A stretch of 64,000 bases of DNA from Elmis aenea (lineage: Eukaryota > Arthropoda > Insecta > Coleoptera > Elmidae): assembly GCA_947652605.1 (NCBI GenBank), contig OX393581.1:14264640-14328639 (forward strand), read 5' to 3'. Positions 1 through 11,974 of this stretch are shown piece after piece. Numbering within the stretch: the first letter of the stretch is position 1; each line of letters begins with the position of its first letter. Made by a program: the position numbers and the translations under genes. Below the pieces are notes generated by a model. The model was not told the DNA's origin and did no database searches. It was given only the letters and a program-made list of their open reading frames with translations.

Positions 1-187
1 TTCTCCTACATTTATCCAAATTTGAGAAATAAAATAAAAATCTAATTTCACCGCGCTCCCCTTTAGGGAAGTGTAACTCCGAAAAGAGACGTTGAAGGAA
101 AAAAATGTGTATGAAAGACCCTCCTTAATTTTTAATAAAAAACCACCACCCAATTTTTTTCGCAATATTTAAGAAATACCTACCTTG
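1..187 (-). mobile_element. Mariner-type MITE, partial (cut by window start)
   Basis: The sequence running backwards from 187 matches the left end of the element at 59552-60124 for its whole length. Both share the TTCTTAAATATTGCGAA terminal block, the GGGTCTTTCATA block and the AATTTGAGAAATAAAATAAAA block, in opposite orientation. The element ends at CCTTG followed by TA, the expected TA target site. The rest lies outside the window. No coding capacity is visible. Confidence 0.75.
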
Positions 188-2914
188 TATATCCTTATTT
201 TTTTTAAAGTAAATGAATGAGAAATGAAAAAATAAAAAATATACAGGGTCTTTTATTTAAAATTTCGAAAGTTTGAGTCCGTTTCCGGTTGAACCGGTAG
301 TAACATCGCAACTTAAATATTTAAATTTCATTGTAATATCTTTATTAGTACTCTAGATATTTGTCTGTTTCCATACTTTACACGGGCCTAAATACATTTC
401 AACCAATAAATCACCTTCAAATAAACCCTTCTAAAAATTTAAAAAGAAATTATAATTGCGCTATATTAAGACCTTGTTTATTTAATATTTAAAAAAAATA
501 TACCCATACACATTTCTTACATACAACTTCGTCTATATTTTGGGAGGAATGTACATATACAAGTAATTTTATAATGGTTTTGTTTGGGTGTAAATAAGGC
601 CAAAATAAAAAACATTTTTATTTAACGCAGCCATATTCACAAGGGCTCCAACTGTATTAACAAGCTACTAACATGTCAGCTTAGCCCTTTTCATTATCAT
701 ATAAAACGGTCCTTTATATAAAAAGAAACAACATACTGTTTTTACATTACGTATTAACCGAAAATACAATACAAAAAACTAATCAGTAAAAAATCGTTCT
801 TGATTGCTTTACAAACTATATTTACTGACAGATTAAAGTTTAAATTAAATATGTATAATAGCAATTCAATTACTTGGTATCTTGACCGTAACAGCCCATT
901 AGCTGGCAGCGACTGTAGATTTGTCTTAGGAACGATTTATAAACTTATTTGCCCACTGGTAAGAAGAGGTATAATTTTCTAATAAATTGTTTTAGGTGTT
1001 AAACTTGTTTTTATATTACTAAATTTCGTGTTTTTTAGTATTGGTAGCAACTTCTTAAAATGTTAATCAATAGTACCTACTTTATTATGCTATAATCATT
1101 ATCATTATGTTAGGCAATATCATTAGTGAGTTTGAGATAATTATTCTTTTTCGATTCTCACAGAAACGCAAAAATTGATCTAAGAAGCCTAAGCGTTATA
1201 TTTTGACTCCCTCATCTAACAAATATAACGATTTTCAGCCATGGAAATGGTAATAATTTAATAAAATACGTACAAAAATGTAGTTAATAAACATTGAACA
1301 TTTATATTAAATTATGTGGTAATTGATTCCGATAGAGTGGACTGTAATAAAATAGTTCTGGTAAAATAAATGGTTTTATATTGATGTTGCACCAAAAAAC
1401 ATAGTTAATATTTTTCTATCAACAAGTTTCCATGACAAACCAATACATTACAATTATGCGCTCCCCTAACTACATCTATATACAAAACTGATTACCATTA
1501 TGTTTAGCACTAAATTAACGTTTTTGAAAAACAAATTTGATTATCTGATGAATCTGGAACAACACACAAAAAATATCTATTAACGTGTAATAATCTAGTG
1601 TCCAATAAATTTAGTAAAAAATCATACCAACGCGGTAGCGTTAAATGGATCAAGTTTTGCTCGCTTTCTGATTTACGATATATTAATAGAAATTAAAGAC
1701 ATTAAGATGTAGTAAAATAATTTATTGTTAGGCAATTTATTCGAGAAAATTATAGGCGAGTTGCTATAACTACGTATTAAGATGCAGAGTGGTTATTTGA
1801 ACACATAAATCTCAAATAACTTAAATCAATTTTATCGTAATAATTTTGATCTCAACATCAGCACATTACAAACCCGTTTAATTTGTTAATGTTATTTTTT
1901 TCTGTCTATTGGGATCTTGGAAACTATTTGAGCTGAACAATGGGTTAAAGGTACAAAAATTGAAATCCGATTTAATAGGTTTTTCATATACTATGGGTTT
2001 AACGAAATAAATTTACTAAAATGAGTATGGTAGCAGTTGTTTAGTGCAATTTCTTTAGATTTTCGTTCAGCGATGTTCAACTGTTTTATTTTTATAAATG
2101 CCTTATTGGATTTTCACATTAATAAAAACAAGAAAATATTTAAATACAACCAAACACCACACCATAGTTTTTGGGTACTAAAAATGTCAAACTATAATAA
2201 ACAAAACAAAAACTCACTATCATTAAAAAAACCTTTAAAGATAAGTCAAGAAACAAATGCCAAAGTTCGATTCCTCTGATTCCGTACCACTAAAATACTT
2301 TCGAAAATTTATCGCTAAAACAAAACACAATCAAAAGAAACTAATAAATCTAACTTTTTTGTTTATTAAAAAGAAATTGTTCTCTAAAATTTGAAAATCT
2401 TTGAAATCGTATCAAAATTCTGCACTTTTTTTCTATTTCTCTAACTCTGTAGCTCTTATGGATACTGAAATCTCATGTAGTGAGAATATTTAGTGAAATA
2501 CCATTAAAGCTTTTTTTAATATAAATTTGTTACTATACACAATTTTTACAATTTTTCTCATAACATTAAAAAATGCATTAAATCAATTTGAATAAGTTTC
2601 CTAACATAACCAGCTTAATTGCTTAGGTAGCAATTCATTAACTTTGCTGACAATGCATTTAAAAATGACGCTACTGCAATTCAAAACCAATTAAACTCCA
2701 CATGCATTTATATGTATTATATTACTTCACTGTTAATTGCTAATTTGGCCATTCAATTAAGGTTCTATAACAGTGGTTCCCAAGCTTTGATAAGTGGACT
2801 CTTGATAGTTCGTAGAACATCTGTGCAGGAGTATTACCAGATCTTATCTTGAGCTTTCTAAAATTTGTTCCTACAGAAAAATGAGTTACGTAATGAGCAC
2901 AATTGCCTAATACG
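188..2914. other. AT-rich non-coding DNA
   Basis: No gene, RNA gene or complete transposon recognised. A mariner-type terminus (TA then CAGGGTC at 244) starts a probable MITE whose other end I could not place. Open frames here are short, without domains, and consistent with chance. Confidence 0.5.
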
Positions 2915-3290
2915 TAAAGAAGAAAAAGAGGCAGAAAAAAGAAAAAAAGAAATAAAAGAACGAAAATGAAGTAGAAGTACCTAGAAGAATAAAAAAAAGA
3001 GAAGAAGAAAAAGAGAAGAAGAAAAAAAGGAGAAGAAACAGAGAAGAAAAAAAGGAGAAGAAAAAGAGAAGAAAAAAAGGAAAGAAAGTGGGGAAAAAAG
3101 AAAAGAAGAAAAATGGAGAAGAAAAAGAGAAGAAGACGAAGTAAAGGAAGCGGACGAAGAAGAAGTAGAAAAAAAGAAGAAGACGTAGAAGAGAAAGAAC
3201 TAGAAGAAGAAGAAGAAGTTGAAGAAGAAGTGGCAGAAGAAGAAGCAGAAATAGAAGAAAAAGAAATAGAAAGGGAGAGAAAACTTAAAG
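2915..3290 (+). repeat. Purine-rich GAA/GAAAA microsatellite tract
   Basis: About 375 bases of almost pure A and G on the + strand, made of imperfect GAA, GAAGAA and GAAAAA units. Because it lacks stop-forming T it opens long frames on both strands: a Lys/Glu/Arg-rich frame on + and a Ser/Phe/Leu-rich frame on -. These are composition artefacts, not genes. Such tracts can form triplex DNA and slip in replication. Confidence 0.9.
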
Positions 3291-4728
3291 ACAGCTTGAA
3301 TTTGAGATTTGGAAATCCCTTTTTTTCAACAGAATTAATACAGGATTCTTTAAAGTCCAAAAGTTAAGAGGCACTGTTTTAAATGCACCCAAATAAATTA
3401 ATTCATTACTACATACCTCCACCGCAAATGGACATAATCGATTTTATAATTAGTGAGAGAGACATTTTTAAAGTTTTATTTAGGCTAGCGAGGACCAGAA
3501 GTTAATGGGTTTGCCATGTTCATAATCGATTTTAAGTATTATATCGCTGGAACGTGTCTGAACTTAATAAATTAATTAAGTAACGGTTTTTTGCAGACCA
3601 TCAACGGTTCTTAACGCTATTTTATAATTTATATTTCGTTTTTGGGTAGTATATTATGAGTGCTTAAAAAAATCTACATCAAGGGTGGTAACATTTTTCG
3701 ATAAGAAGAAACATTCACAAAAAATCATATGCTGTGCGAGAGCAAGCAAAAAAAATGATTACGCAAATAATAAACATCAGAATGGAAAAAATTTGCTTAG
3801 ATTTTAACTCCCACAAGTTTTGATAGGCCCGTTAGCAAGACTTATTAAATGATGGACTACAAAAAATACCTCGTTGAATAACCATTAGTTATCTACTATG
3901 GCGCAATGACATTAAATTTATATCTTGAAAATACACAGAAAATTTAAAAACATTAAGATAAAAACACACATCCTTCAGCTAATTTTCTACAAGTAATAAA
4001 ACACCAACAAGAAACCGTAAAATTTCCTTAGACGATTATTTTTAATCACCATTACAAATATTTTCTAATGGTTTAAATTGCCCATAAAATTTTATTTGGA
4101 AATTTGTCTCCTCCATGTGGTCCGAACGCGGTAATAAATATATTTCGCAGCTTTTCGTTGGAAACGCCTGTTTCACGGGAATATTGACACTGCTAGTTCT
4201 CAATACATTTCAGATAACTGACTACGAACATAAGTATATCAAAACGACAATTAAATTTTATTGCTTTTAAAATTTATCAACCAAATTAATCAATAAAATG
4301 ACTCCTATTAAGTGGCGTGCAATCATTTCTTAATAAAATAAAGATAAAACTTCAAACAAGAAGTATAAGTTTGACGGTACAGAAACACTCAGAATTCATA
4401 TAATAAATCCCACTTAACAATTATATAAACCCCGATAAAATAAATAAATAAATATAGGATGAGATTATCTACGGTCTCACAGAAGCAATTTTGTTATTAT
4501 TAGAGTAAGAGATGCAGTTAAATTAACAAAGTTGGGAAAAACTACAAAACAAACTGAACGATGTGAAAATTACCCAATAATTTTAAGAAAAAAGCCAAAC
4601 TTGTGGCGCATTAATTCATAAAATAATAACAACGAACGTTAGATAAATTGCAAATGACAAAAAACTTACACAAATTCTATAGAATTAATAGCAAACATCA
4701 CTTTATTAAAGATATTTGTCTAGGTTAT
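3291..4728. other. AT-rich non-coding DNA
   Basis: Nothing recognised. A 12-base stretch at 4472-4483 resembles the subterminal CGGTCTCACAGA motif of the adjacent piggyBac element but lies outside its ends. Confidence 0.5.
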
Positions 4729-4732
4729 TTAA

Positions 4733-5368
4733 CCCTCCAGTGCTAACATGCGGTCTCACAGACCGACACCCCAATTTTATCCCCGAAACTAGAAAACGCG
4801 TGTGAGGAGGGGGTTGGGCTCGTCGCTATCTTCATTATATCTATTTATCGACCAGCTCTCGCAGTGGCAAGCGTTTTTTAGGTATTTCGGTCTCACAGAC
4901 CCGTGTTAGTATGGATGTTACTAATTGGATTATTATTACCATTATGTAAAACTTTGTTGGAGAAGAAACTAACTGTGGTAGGCACAATAAAAAAGAACAA
5001 ACGAGAAATACCCTATGATTTTGATAGTCTTGATGAAAATACGGAAAAACCACAAATTATTATGATGTACAATGTACAAAGTCTGGTGTTGATATAGTGG
5101 ACAAACTATGCGCAGGCTATAACTGCGCTAGTAATACGAAAAGGTGGCCTATGGTAATTTTTTATCGTATACTAAACATAGCTGCCACAAACGTATTTAC
5201 AGCATTTAATTCAAAGAGTACAGATTCAAATATGCTTGGAAGGTTTTTTTTTAAATATAAAGCACACTTACAATTTAAATAATACTTGTAAAATAAGCTT
5301 TGGATGAATTCGGTCCCACAGACCGATGTTAGTACTTGCGTTACAAAAATCATGTTAGTACTGGAGGG
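4733..5368 (+). mobile_element. piggyBac-type DNA transposon, internally deleted
   Basis: The element is bounded by TTAA at 4729-4732 and 5369-5372, the piggyBac target duplication. The 18-bp terminal inverted repeats start CCCTCCAG and differ by one base. Three subterminal copies of a palindromic motif, CGGTCTCACAGACCG (4751-4765, 4888-4902, 5311-5325, the last two with one change each), lie inside the ends. At 636 bp it is far shorter than an autonomous piggyBac (about 2.4 kb) and keeps only the C-terminal part of the transposase. Confidence 0.93.
4911..5282 (+). pseudogene. piggyBac transposase C-terminal fragment (DDE_Tnp_1_7 family)
   Basis: Two + strand frames make one recognisable piece of a piggyBac transposase. 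The first contains LLEKKLTVVGTIKKNKREIP, matching the conserved KLTxVGTxxxNKxEIP block. The second contains GVDIVDKLCA and NTKRWPMVIFYRILNIAATN, matching the block around the last catalytic Asp and the tRRWPMviFy block. A single-base frameshift near 5080 separates them, giving a stop at 5095-5097. The N-terminal DNA-binding region and the first two catalytic Asp are deleted, and the C-terminal Cys-rich domain is missing, so it cannot encode an active enzyme. Confidence 0.9.
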
Positions 5369-5372
5369 TTAA

Positions 5373-5695
5373 TAACTTGAGAAATGTATCTACATTTTTC
5401 AAAAAACATTAATTATCAGAAACTTTGACTCTAGAATAAACTATTTTCACAGAGTTAATAAATCAAATTATACAATAGAAATGAATAGAAATTGACAAAA
5501 TATTAATTACACATTTGTTCCAAAAATTTTAAAATTTGACACACAATCTTCTAAACTAAATAATACCCAATTTTTCTTTAGAAAAAATCGGTAAGGTTAT
5601 CTTAAAGGTAGGAAAACGTGACACAGAATAGGGTATTTAACATACCATACCATATTTTATATCAAACAGAGCAATATTTTCGTTTTGATCCATAG
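5373..5695. other. AT-rich non-coding DNA
   Basis: Nothing recognised. Confidence 0.5.
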
Positions 5696-5875
5696 GTGGG
5701 GCAAGATGGGGTGCTTTTCTTTTTTAGTAATATAATAAGAAATGTTATGAAAAATCATTTATGCAAAAAAAAAACACAAATGTGAACAGCATACCCATCA
5801 CTTTCAAGTTTTGCACAAGAGTTGTGAGCCCATTTTAGGCAAGAGAAACATTCAATTCATCCTTCTCTAGAAAAA
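5696..5875 (-). pseudogene. Pogo/jerky-like transposase C-terminal PHD-like fragment
   Basis: Read on the minus strand, the sequence gives IECFSCLKWAHNSCAK and then HICVF, the second half of the C-x2-C...C-x2-C-x4-W-x-H-x2-C...C-x2-C finger found at the C-terminus of many insect DDE_1 (pogo/Tigger/jerky-like) transposases. A TGA replaces the Trp just before this block, by comparison with the copy at 53502-53735. The end at 5696-5715, GGTGGGGCAAGATGGGGTGC, resembles a pogo-type terminal repeat. The two copies align over about 200 bases. Only the 3' end of the element is present. Confidence 0.65.
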
Positions 5876-6179
5876 TCATGATAATCAGTAGCGTAGCAAG
5901 AAGCGAATGAACCTGTGTGCAAGCAGAGTTATTGGGCTCGTCGGATAAAGTTTTTGTTTTACGGTATGATCGCTGGGTACCAGCGGATATTATTTTTTTA
6001 AAGTACGAAATAACGAAATTTTGAGAAAATTTTTGAATATGAGATATCGGACGCACGCGCACATACACACAAAATGTAATGTTTTTATTTTAATTCAACA
6101 ATAAAAGCACACAATAAATAGAATAATTTCTGTTCTACGAACGAGACATGGAATGTTTTGAAACAGTATTTCATACAGT
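5876..6179. other. Non-coding DNA
   Basis: Nothing recognised. Confidence 0.5.
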
Positions 6180-6419
6180 TATCCAAATGGAACTTTTAAC
6201 TTAATTAAATTACAATATTTGACCCTAACAAACAAGTGAAGTTAAATAAATGTTTGAAAGAACAATTTATTGATCTTCAAAAAGGTTGAAAAAAAAAATG
6301 TTTTTTTAAAAATTTTACATAATAAAGTAGAGCAGTGGAGCAATCAAAATTATTTGCTCCAAGCTCTGCTCCTGCTCCGGGCAAAACCTATTGCTCCGCT
6401 GCTCCGCTTCAAAGCCCTG
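6180..6419 (-). mobile_element. hAT MITE of the GGAGC-repeat family, truncated copy
   Basis: In reverse orientation from 6419 it starts CAGGGCTTTG, then has repeated GGAGC units, GGTTTTGCCCGGAGC, and an AT-rich body ending in TTAGGGTCAAATATTG. This matches the copies at 22547 and 62246 in order and spacing. Only one end is present; the opposite terminus is missing. Confidence 0.75.
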
Positions 6420-8065
6420 ATTATGACCAAAGATTAAGTAATGGTGAAGATAATTTTTAACTTAATGTACCTATTTAATTCTATTTTAGATATAGTAATA
6501 AGACAATTAAAAGACAGATTTAAAACCTTGGAAAATGTTACAAATTTATTTAGTTCAATTTTCCCAGAGAATTTACGGCTTGCATCTGAGTGATTTATTT
6601 ATATTATTATTTATAGGTATTATTTACATAACAAATATTTGAGGAATGGCGGCCAATTGTTGTACAGTAGTAGATCACCCTGTATCAACATCGTTCTAAA
6701 TAATTCCAAAAAATTGCGCCGCTTCCGGTCCAAAATAAAGTCTGTACTCCGTTGTGCGCTACCATCCCGTATCCCGTTATGCCACATGTTTCTCTATCTA
6801 TTTACAACTTTTCCTTATTGCCGAATTGCCATAGAGCATAAACATTTGTGTACAAATATTCCGTTATTTTTTAGTTTCTTGTAGTTCGTAGACTCGTAGC
6901 GTAGACCGTAGACAGTTGGCAATACTGGTTAATTTTTTAAAACATATTTGAATCACTTTTATAATTTTGCCCAACTTTGCTAATTTAATCTCTTACAATA
7001 ACAAAGTTACATGATTTTTATCTTGAATACATTAAAACATATTAAAGTTTCAAACATGCAAGGTATTACTTTTAAATTAAAGAAAGGTTTAGTTGTTATT
7101 TAAACTTTAAAGTGTATTACCATTATCTATAGGTACCAGGGGTGGCAAACCTTTTTATATCCGCGAGCAAATTTTTAAAAATCGTCACCAGGTACCAGGT
7201 ACCTAACATCTGCATGGAATTTAAAAAAACATTATCTACTGATTGTGAGGAGATGAAGAGTAAATATTACAATATTTGTATTGAACGAATATTTTTTATT
7301 GACTAGGTATGTTTAGGTATGTTTTGTTAGCACTGGTTATACATAAGTATAAAAGATATTTTAAAATCTATTAGTGTCAGTATACTGTATAGACTTCTAT
7401 TGAATTCGAAATAAGTCTTTTAATAATTTTTTGTATGTGCTTGGTTCCTTGGTTGTTAAGACTTGGGGTCTTAAATTGTTGAAGCTATAAAATTGGTTTA
7501 TTATTTTACTATCATGATAATAAATTGACACTTTTGAAGTACTTTATTCGATTAATGATAAAATTTCAAATAATTTAAAATAATTTCTGACGTGTCTGCG
7601 AAATGGCTATCCAATCACACAGAAATCTTAAAACAAAATTTACTGACTTGAGCGAATATCCATTGGTACTAAGTTAATATCCATTTACCAGATACTTAGG
7701 TACCTACGTTTTTTATGCGCTGTTATATGAAAGTGCAATATTTTAATAATTTTTGCATTGACGCGAATTTGCATATAAACCATTCAATTAAATTAATTGG
7801 TAATAAACTTGTTGAATAAATAACACATGCAAGAAACGAGATGTTTTGAAATCGATAGATCGGTGCCGGTTTATGCCTTATTTGAATTCGTACGTACTTG
7901 ATTGATATTGCCGCACTTATATCTCGACATGTACAAATATGTAAATGTAAATTGAATTACGTTGTTATAGCCTTAAAAATCCCGCCAAAGGTTATCGGGT
8001 TTATTGTTGTTTTCGTTCACTTTAATGTAAGATTTTATGTTGACGATTAAAAAGGTATGCACGGC
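6420..8065. other. AT-rich non-coding DNA with one hAT-like terminus
   Basis: At 7137 CAGGGGTGGCAAACC has the form of a hAT terminal repeat; no partner terminus was found nearby. No gene recognised. Confidence 0.45.
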
Positions 8066-8295
8066 AGGTTTCGCGCCTAACGCACTGTTAAAGTCTCCAG
8101 GCTAACCGCTTGTAACTAATACCTCTCAGCTTCTTCCTACTAGATTATTGCTGTTATTGTTAGTGTAGTAGAATTACTCAGCGTATAAAGAAAACAAACA
8201 TTGTTTGTCCGTTTTAAATTTATTATACTGTGCAATAAAAAAAATCACTGTAGGTTTCGCGGCTACCTCACTGTTGACGTCTCCACTCTAATCGC
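8066..8295 (+). repeat. Pair of diverged 44-bp direct repeats
   Basis: 8066-8109 and 8252-8295 share AGGTTTCGCG, CTAC/CTAAC, CACTGTT, GTCTCCA and CTAA-CGC in the same order with substitutions. They are about 140 bases apart. Origin not recognised. Confidence 0.6.
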
Positions 8296-8303
8296 ATAGT
8301 ATA

Positions 8304-9816
8304 CAGGGTGGTACTTTTTTCGATGCTCACCATTGCTATCTTGAAAACGGTAAGAGATACAAGGTCGGTTAAATTAGAGAAAAGTTGCACATTTTTATGG
8401 CAAATAATAATCTGAAAAAAAAATCCTGAATTTTTTGATTCGTTTTAGATTTATTACAAAAAAACTGAAAAATGTGATCTTACAAAAATATTATTATCTT
8501 CCCTATCATTGACGCTATTTCATTTAAACTTGGTAACTTTATGTTTTTGACCGTCCTGGGTTTGATGACATCAACAGAAATTTTCTAAGCCTTCTAGATT
8601 TCAAGTTGCGATAGTCAACTTTTTTATTTCTTATGGCCGCTATATTGGATTTTTACACCATCAGACAGACAAAAAAATTATCTTTTCAGATTGGTAACCA
8701 ACATACCTTTTTTCTTTCAAAAACCTTGTTGAAATTTTAAAACTTGTGTAAATAATCTATAAAATCGTGAATGTTTTGAAAAACAATTGAAACTATGATA
8801 TAAATAAAAGTGACACAACATTTTATAGGTCTAATAAAATAACGAAATGACAATAAATTTAAAACACCAGATAAATAATTATTTAAATTGTTTAAAGTGC
8901 GTGCCGTTATGTATGATGTAGTGGTTAGTCCTCAAATTCGTTTCGTCCTCTGCCTTTAGGATAGTTTGTCTCGAAATAGTCAAAAAGTATTTTTGATTTT
9001 ACGGCGAAGAAGTTCAATATTTTTCGTTAGGGTTGCATAAACAACATCAATGTAAAAGTAATCCATAGGCGTTAATCATGGCGATCGCCGAGGCCAATGA
9101 ACAGGACCAAACGTACCAATTCATGAATATTGAAAGCGTACATCTAAATTAATATCCTTTTACAACGCGGGCGTTGTGAGGACCAGCTCCTTCTTGCTGA
9201 AACTACTGATGATTTTGAATTGTTAATAATGGCAATTCGCCTAACATATCTTCTAAATATGTTTCCAACAATCTTAACTTCGTTATCATTAGACCAATAA
9301 AATGTTCTGTAGCTTTTATTTATATCATAGTTTCAATAGTTTTTCAGAGCAGTCTCAATTTTATGAATTATTTACACAAATTATAAAATTTCAACAAGTT
9401 TTTTGAAAGAAAAAAGGTATGTTGGTTACCAATCTGAAAAGCTAATGTTTTTCTGTCTGATGGTGTAAAAATCCAATATGGCGGCCATAAGAAATAAAAA
9501 AGTTGACTATCGCAACTTGAAATATAGAAGGCTTAGAAAATTTCTGTTTACGTCATCAAACCCAGGACGGTCAAAAACATAAGGTTACCAAGTTTAAATG
9601 AAATAGCGTCAATGGTAGGGAAGAAAATAATATTTTTCTAAAATCACATTTTTCAGTTTTTTTGTAATAAATCAAAAACGAATCAAAATATCCAGGATTT
9701 CTTTTCAGATTCTTAATCGCCATAAAAATGTGCAACTTTTCTCTAATTTAACCGACCTTGTACCTCTTACCGTTTCCAAGATAGCAATGGTGAGCATCGA
9801 AAAAAGCACCACCCTG
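8304..9816 (-). mobile_element. Tc1/mariner-superfamily element with very long inverted arms
   Basis: The element is flanked by TA at 8302-8303 and 9817-9818. The ends start CAGGGTGGTACTTTTTTCGA and are followed by inverted arms of roughly 550 bp that match with scattered differences (left about 8304-8860, right about 9275-9816). The centre holds a decayed minus-strand transposase. Arms this long relative to a 1513-bp element make it a foldback-type structure. It is not active as it stands. Confidence 0.9.
8925..9215 (-). pseudogene. Mariner-type transposase C-terminal remnant
   Basis: On the minus strand the centre of the element reads FQQEGAGPHNARVV, then IGTFGPVHWPRRSP and LTPMDYFY, then DVVYATLTKNIELLRRKIKN. 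These match the QQDGAPPH, GPIxWPPRSPDLTPLDFFLWG and VYxxxPxxxxELxxRI blocks that surround the second and third acidic residues of mariner/DDE_3 transposases. Stops and substitutions interrupt it (the Asp of SPDLTP is lost), and the N-terminal half is absent. Confidence 0.8.
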
Positions 9817-9821
9817 TAGGT

Positions 9822-9900
9822 CAGGGGTGGCGAACCTATGGCACGCGTGCCACCGCTGACACGTAGAAACATTTTATTGACACGCGGAAGAAATAAGTAG
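9822..9900 (+). mobile_element. hAT-type terminus fragment
   Basis: CAGGGGTGGCGAACCTATGG followed by CACGCGTGCCACCGCTGACACG has the form of a hAT terminal and subterminal region. It lies 5 bases beyond the mariner element. No matching opposite end was found. Confidence 0.5.
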
Positions 9901-11139
9901 TTGGTTTTCTAAATGTAAATGTTTGTTTATGATTTAAAAATAAACCTGAATTTTAGTGCAGATTAGACGGTTATTTTATTTAAAAAAATGAGTGCACTTA
10001 TATTATTATTGAAATTAACAATGATCTGTTTTGTTTTAAGGAGTTCGTACCTAATTATTTTCATACAGAATTTGGCATGCAAGTAATATATTTTGCTGAA
10101 TTATTTTAAGCAAACTGGAGCAGAATTGTTTAGCTAATTTAAAAAACTAAACGAAAAGAATTATCAAAAACATATATTTACTTTAATAGGAAATATTTAG
10201 AAAATCACTTTTTTAATGTCGTTATTGCTAAAGTGTTAATTTCTTTGCAAGTAATAAAAAAAGCTTAGTTACAAACCACACATCCTATTATCTATGAAGA
10301 ATCTGCTTCATACAATGAACTTTGCAGAATTAATCATTAAGATGCATTTTCTACAAAACAGATTCTCTGTAAAACATAATGTATGTGATTTTCAACTAAA
10401 TTTGTTTATATAACATTTAAAATAAATTAGATACTAATACTTAAGCAGTGTTATCGGTTATTTTTAAACACATGCGTGTTTCAGGTTGCATTCAAAGCTA
10501 AAACAAAAAAATTAATTGTATATTTGAACTATTTAGCGTACAAGGTTTTTGGGCCACTCTATTTATAACCTAGCTTCAACTATTGTACCGATAACGCTTA
10601 ATAAATGATAAATATTTGTAACATCGACAAATTACGTTCGTACAGTCTATAAATTACAATTAAGCGAATGATTATCCGACATTATATAAATCACTGCGTT
10701 TGAAAATGTTAACGATAAATATAAATGGAGTAACAAGAAAATCACGTCAAATGACTGTTGCCGACAGGAGCTCAAGTAAAAAGGCTGACAGCTTAGCCAA
10801 ATTGTCTGAAGTATGTACACAAACTTTCAAATGATTGATTTATAAATTACTTCTAATTACAAGCGTGGATATACGGCCTACTTAAACGCTACACTGTGTG
10901 TTGTTAAATAAAAACAAAGGTGAATAAATCCGGTTGTCAAAATAAAGCAACAAAGCGTTAAAAATATTGAATCGTATTTGCCTGTCTCATATTATTGTCA
11001 ATTTAATGTATGTTATGTCACATTTTACAAGTACTTTCAGAGTGGTGCGTCAGGGGTGTGGTTTAATTTAAGTAACGCTACTGGTCGCCGAAAATCGTCA
11101 AAAAATTATCCAGACCAAAATATTTAATTCCCTCTCCAA
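9901..11139. other. AT-rich non-coding DNA
   Basis: Nothing recognised; CAGGGGTGTGG near 11050 may be another terminus scrap. Confidence 0.45.
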
Positions 11140-11430
11140 ATTTATATTTTTGACCAATGACAAACTCAGATTTTTTTGAATCGACCAATAAACGCATGAA
11201 AATCTGTTAATTGCGAAAAGGATATTATCAGTGTATGATTATGTTTATTGGTCGTTTCTAGGAAATCTGAGTTTGTTATTGGTCGAAAACGCAAATTTGA
11301 CAGAAGAATCAACATCTGACAGGGGAATGTAAAATTATTACCGTGTAATAATGCTTCTATTGGTAGTCTCTAGCTGGGAGATTTAAGATTAGTGATTGGT
11401 TGAAAACGCAAATTTGACAGGCGAAGGAAA
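11140..11430. repeat. Local inverted and direct repeat cluster
   Basis: 11154-11195 (CCAATGACAAACTCAGAT...CGACCAATAAACGC) is repeated inverted at 11243-11285 with a few differences. ATTGGTCGAAAACGCAAATT with GACAG occurs at 11278-11303 and again, nearly exactly, at 11395-11420. Probably a decayed MITE. Confidence 0.6.
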
Positions 11431-11974
11431 TTTTCAACAAAATCACACAATGACCAAGTCCAAATTTATATTTGCATATTAACAAATAGATACACACTCT
11501 TTTTGCACTAATAAACGAATTCCGAGGATAATTCTATTAAAATCAAACGAACGGGGAAAAATACTAATCAATTATTATACGGCTGTAATTATCTTGGGCT
11601 TAATGATTTGCTGATGGTGCATACAATTAATAATGAAGCAATCGCTGGTTGAAATGGAATTCGATGATCAGCATCTCTATCTAAGACCCATAAATTACTA
11701 TAATTGACAGAACACCAAGATCGAACCGACAAATCATTCTTCTGTTCTACTACTTACGATACACTAAAATTTTTACTAGAAGTCCTCAATGAAGTTTATC
11801 GGTTTTTAAAACCTGCAGAATATTAGGTGGCTTAATCCATCTGTATAAAATGTGCAAAAAATCGAAATACTACCCACGTTTTGTAGCTACAGTAGTTCGA
11901 TTGTCGATATCTGGTATGCATAAAAAATGCTAAACTTGTTCTAGTGCATTCGGCGCTAAATAATTTCATTAAAC
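11431..11974. other. AT-rich non-coding DNA
   Basis: Nothing recognised. Confidence 0.45.

Noticed and set aside
2740..3367. Long open frames on both strands (206 codons on -, 84 on +)
   Set aside because: They come from the A/G-only microsatellite; composition is Ser/Phe/Leu or Lys/Glu runs with no domain.
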